Shown here in pieces: positions 32,122 through 33,021 of a DNA stretch of 33,021 bases; the stretch's first letter is position 1, and each line of letters begins with the position of its first letter. The notes beneath the pieces are model-generated. The model did not search any database and was not told where the DNA came from. It was given only the letters and a program-made list of their open reading frames with translations. Made by a program: the position numbers and the translations under genes. The DNA comes from JAIBJN01 sp963775395 (GTDB lineage Bacteria; Actinomycetota; Thermoleophilia; Gaiellales; Gaiellaceae): positions 1 to 33,021 of the forward strand of contig CAVZIX010000013.1 of assembly GCA_963775395.1 (NCBI GenBank). The letters run 5' to 3'.

Positions 32122-33021
32122 ATGAGAACCCGTCTGCTCCCACTCGCGCTCCTCCTGATCGCCCTCGTCCCTGCCCCCGCCCGCGCCGACGGCCTTCCCG
32201 TGCTCGACGACGCCGTCGCGTGGTACGGCGTCACAACTCCTCCGGCCGACGACGTTCGCTACATGACCATCCCTGCGCGGAAGGGAACGGTGCTCGCCAA
32301 GGTCAGGATGACGACCGGCGAGATCCTCCACTCACGCTTTCTCCGCACTCGCTGGTCCGTGCCATTGGTTGCCTACGACGGTTCCGCGTCCGGGCTCTCA
32401 GCGGACGGAAGAACCCTCGTGCTCATCGAGCCGCGCCGATCGTTCCCACGCGCTGACACGACCTTTGCGGTCCTCAATACGAGAACGCTTCGGGCGCGGG
32501 ACGGCTTCACGCTCAAGGGCGACTTCAGCGTCGACGCGATCTCGCCCGACGGACGCTGGCTCTACCTCGTCGAGTACCTCGCGCCGCGGGATCCCACTCG
32601 CTACCTGGTCCGCCTGTACGACATGCAGCGACACCGGCTGCTACCGGATCCGATCATCGACCCGCGCGAGGTCGGCGACGTCATGCGCGGCATGCCGGTG
32701 ACGCGCGCATCGAGCCCCGACGGACGCTTCGCCTACACGCTCTACGACGGCGCCGGCGAGCACCCGTTCATCCACGCGCTCGACACGGTCGAGAAGAGCG
32801 CGCGCTGCATCGACCTCCACGGGCTCATGGGCTTCCAGCGTCTCGGCGAGCTGAAGCTCGACGTCTCGCCGGACGGCGGGTCGATCGCCGTCGCCCTCGG
32901 TGACGAGCCGGTCGCCCTGGTCGACACGGAGACGAACGAGGTCACCGACGCTCCGACTGCCGTGAATCCCGACGCCCTGGCGACCGAGACCGATCCGAGC
33001 AGCGTCCCGTGGCTCATGGTC
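32122..33021 (+). CDS. Secreted protein with beta-propeller-like repeats, partial (runs off the window)
   Basis: The open frame continues to the window end without a stop (300 codons seen). Residues 1-23 form a Sec signal peptide: MRTR, then a leucine-rich core, with a likely cut after ARA before DGLPVL. The mature part is rich in short repeats with (S/P)DGR turns, as in LSADGRTLVLIE, ISPDGRWLYLVE, SSPDGRFAYTLYD and VSPDGGSIAVALGD, spaced about 40-70 residues apart. These resemble WD40/TolB-like or lactonase-type propeller blades. It therefore looks like an exported beta-propeller of unknown function. The ATG at 32122 is preceded by GGAGGG at unusually short spacing. It is divergent from the FAD dehydrogenase (51 bp apart). 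Confidence 0.85.
   Translation, partial: MRTRLLPLALLLIALVPAPARADGLPVLDDAVAWYGVTTPPADDVRYMTIPARKGTVLAKVRMTTGEILHSRFLRTRWSVPLVAYDGSASGLSADGRTLVLIEPRRSFPRADTTFAVLNTRTLRARDGFTLKGDFSVDAISPDGRWLYLVEYLAPRDPTRYLVRLYDMQRHRLLPDPIIDPREVGDVMRGMPVTRASSPDGRFAYTLYDGAGEHPFIHALDTVEKSARCIDLHGLMGFQRLGELKLDVSPDGGSIAVALGDEPVALVDTETNEVTDAPTAVNPDALATETDPSSVPWLMV

Overview
The window is about 33 kb of high-GC DNA (roughly 70% by eye) from a bacterial chromosome. The sequence is consistent with an actinobacterium, perhaps a Thermoleophilia-type (Gaiellales or Solirubrobacterales) lineage. That placement is an inference from the GC-rich codon use, the many GTG and TTG starts, the tightly overlapping genes, an F420/PPOX-type flavoprotein and a complete hopanoid locus. 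I see no tRNA, rRNA, CRISPR array, transposase or phage gene.

Layout. (1) Positions 1-6.3 kb, minus strand: a family-5 peptide/nickel-type ABC importer in the order lipoprotein binding protein, permease, permease, ATPase, ATPase, followed by a small LuxR-type DNA-binding protein. Four of its five genes carry single-base insertions, six in all, that break the reading frame. (2) 6.4-10.9 kb, minus strand: a metallo-beta-lactamase-fold hydrolase, an RpoD-family sigma factor and DNA topoisomerase III. (3) 10.9-16.0 kb, plus strand: six tightly packed genes encoding a PolA-type 5'-3' exonuclease, an FMN alpha-hydroxy-acid oxidase, an SDR, a histone-deacetylase-like amidohydrolase, a thioredoxin-like chaperone and a tandem GNAT. 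(4) 16.0-25.3 kb, minus strand: the hopanoid operon hpnC-hpnD-hpnE-shc-hpnA-hpnH-hpnG-ispH, ending with prephenate dehydratase. (5) 25.3-33.0 kb, mixed strands: an aldo/keto reductase, a CaiB/BaiF CoA-transferase, a PPOX flavoprotein, an ornithine-cyclodeaminase-like protein, a small unknown protein, a degenerate MBL-like protein, a dimethylglycine/sarcosine-dehydrogenase-like FAD enzyme, and the start of a secreted protein cut by the window edge.

How the genes work together. HpnC, HpnD and HpnE are expected to convert farnesyl diphosphate to squalene. Shc cyclises it to hopene/diplopterol, HpnH adds an adenosyl group and HpnG removes adenine. IspH supplies isoprenoid precursors. As sequenced, hpnG is interrupted by a one-base insertion, so the tail pathway would stop at adenosylhopane unless this is a sequence error.

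Best leads. These are the insertion cluster in the ABC operon; an 18-bp perfect hairpin whose loop begins exactly with a permease start codon; a 205-bp element-like interval with 15-bp terminal inverted repeats between convergent genes; and the mixed exonuclease/deacetylase/acetyltransferase operon. I did not find a clear, wholly new defence or catalytic system.
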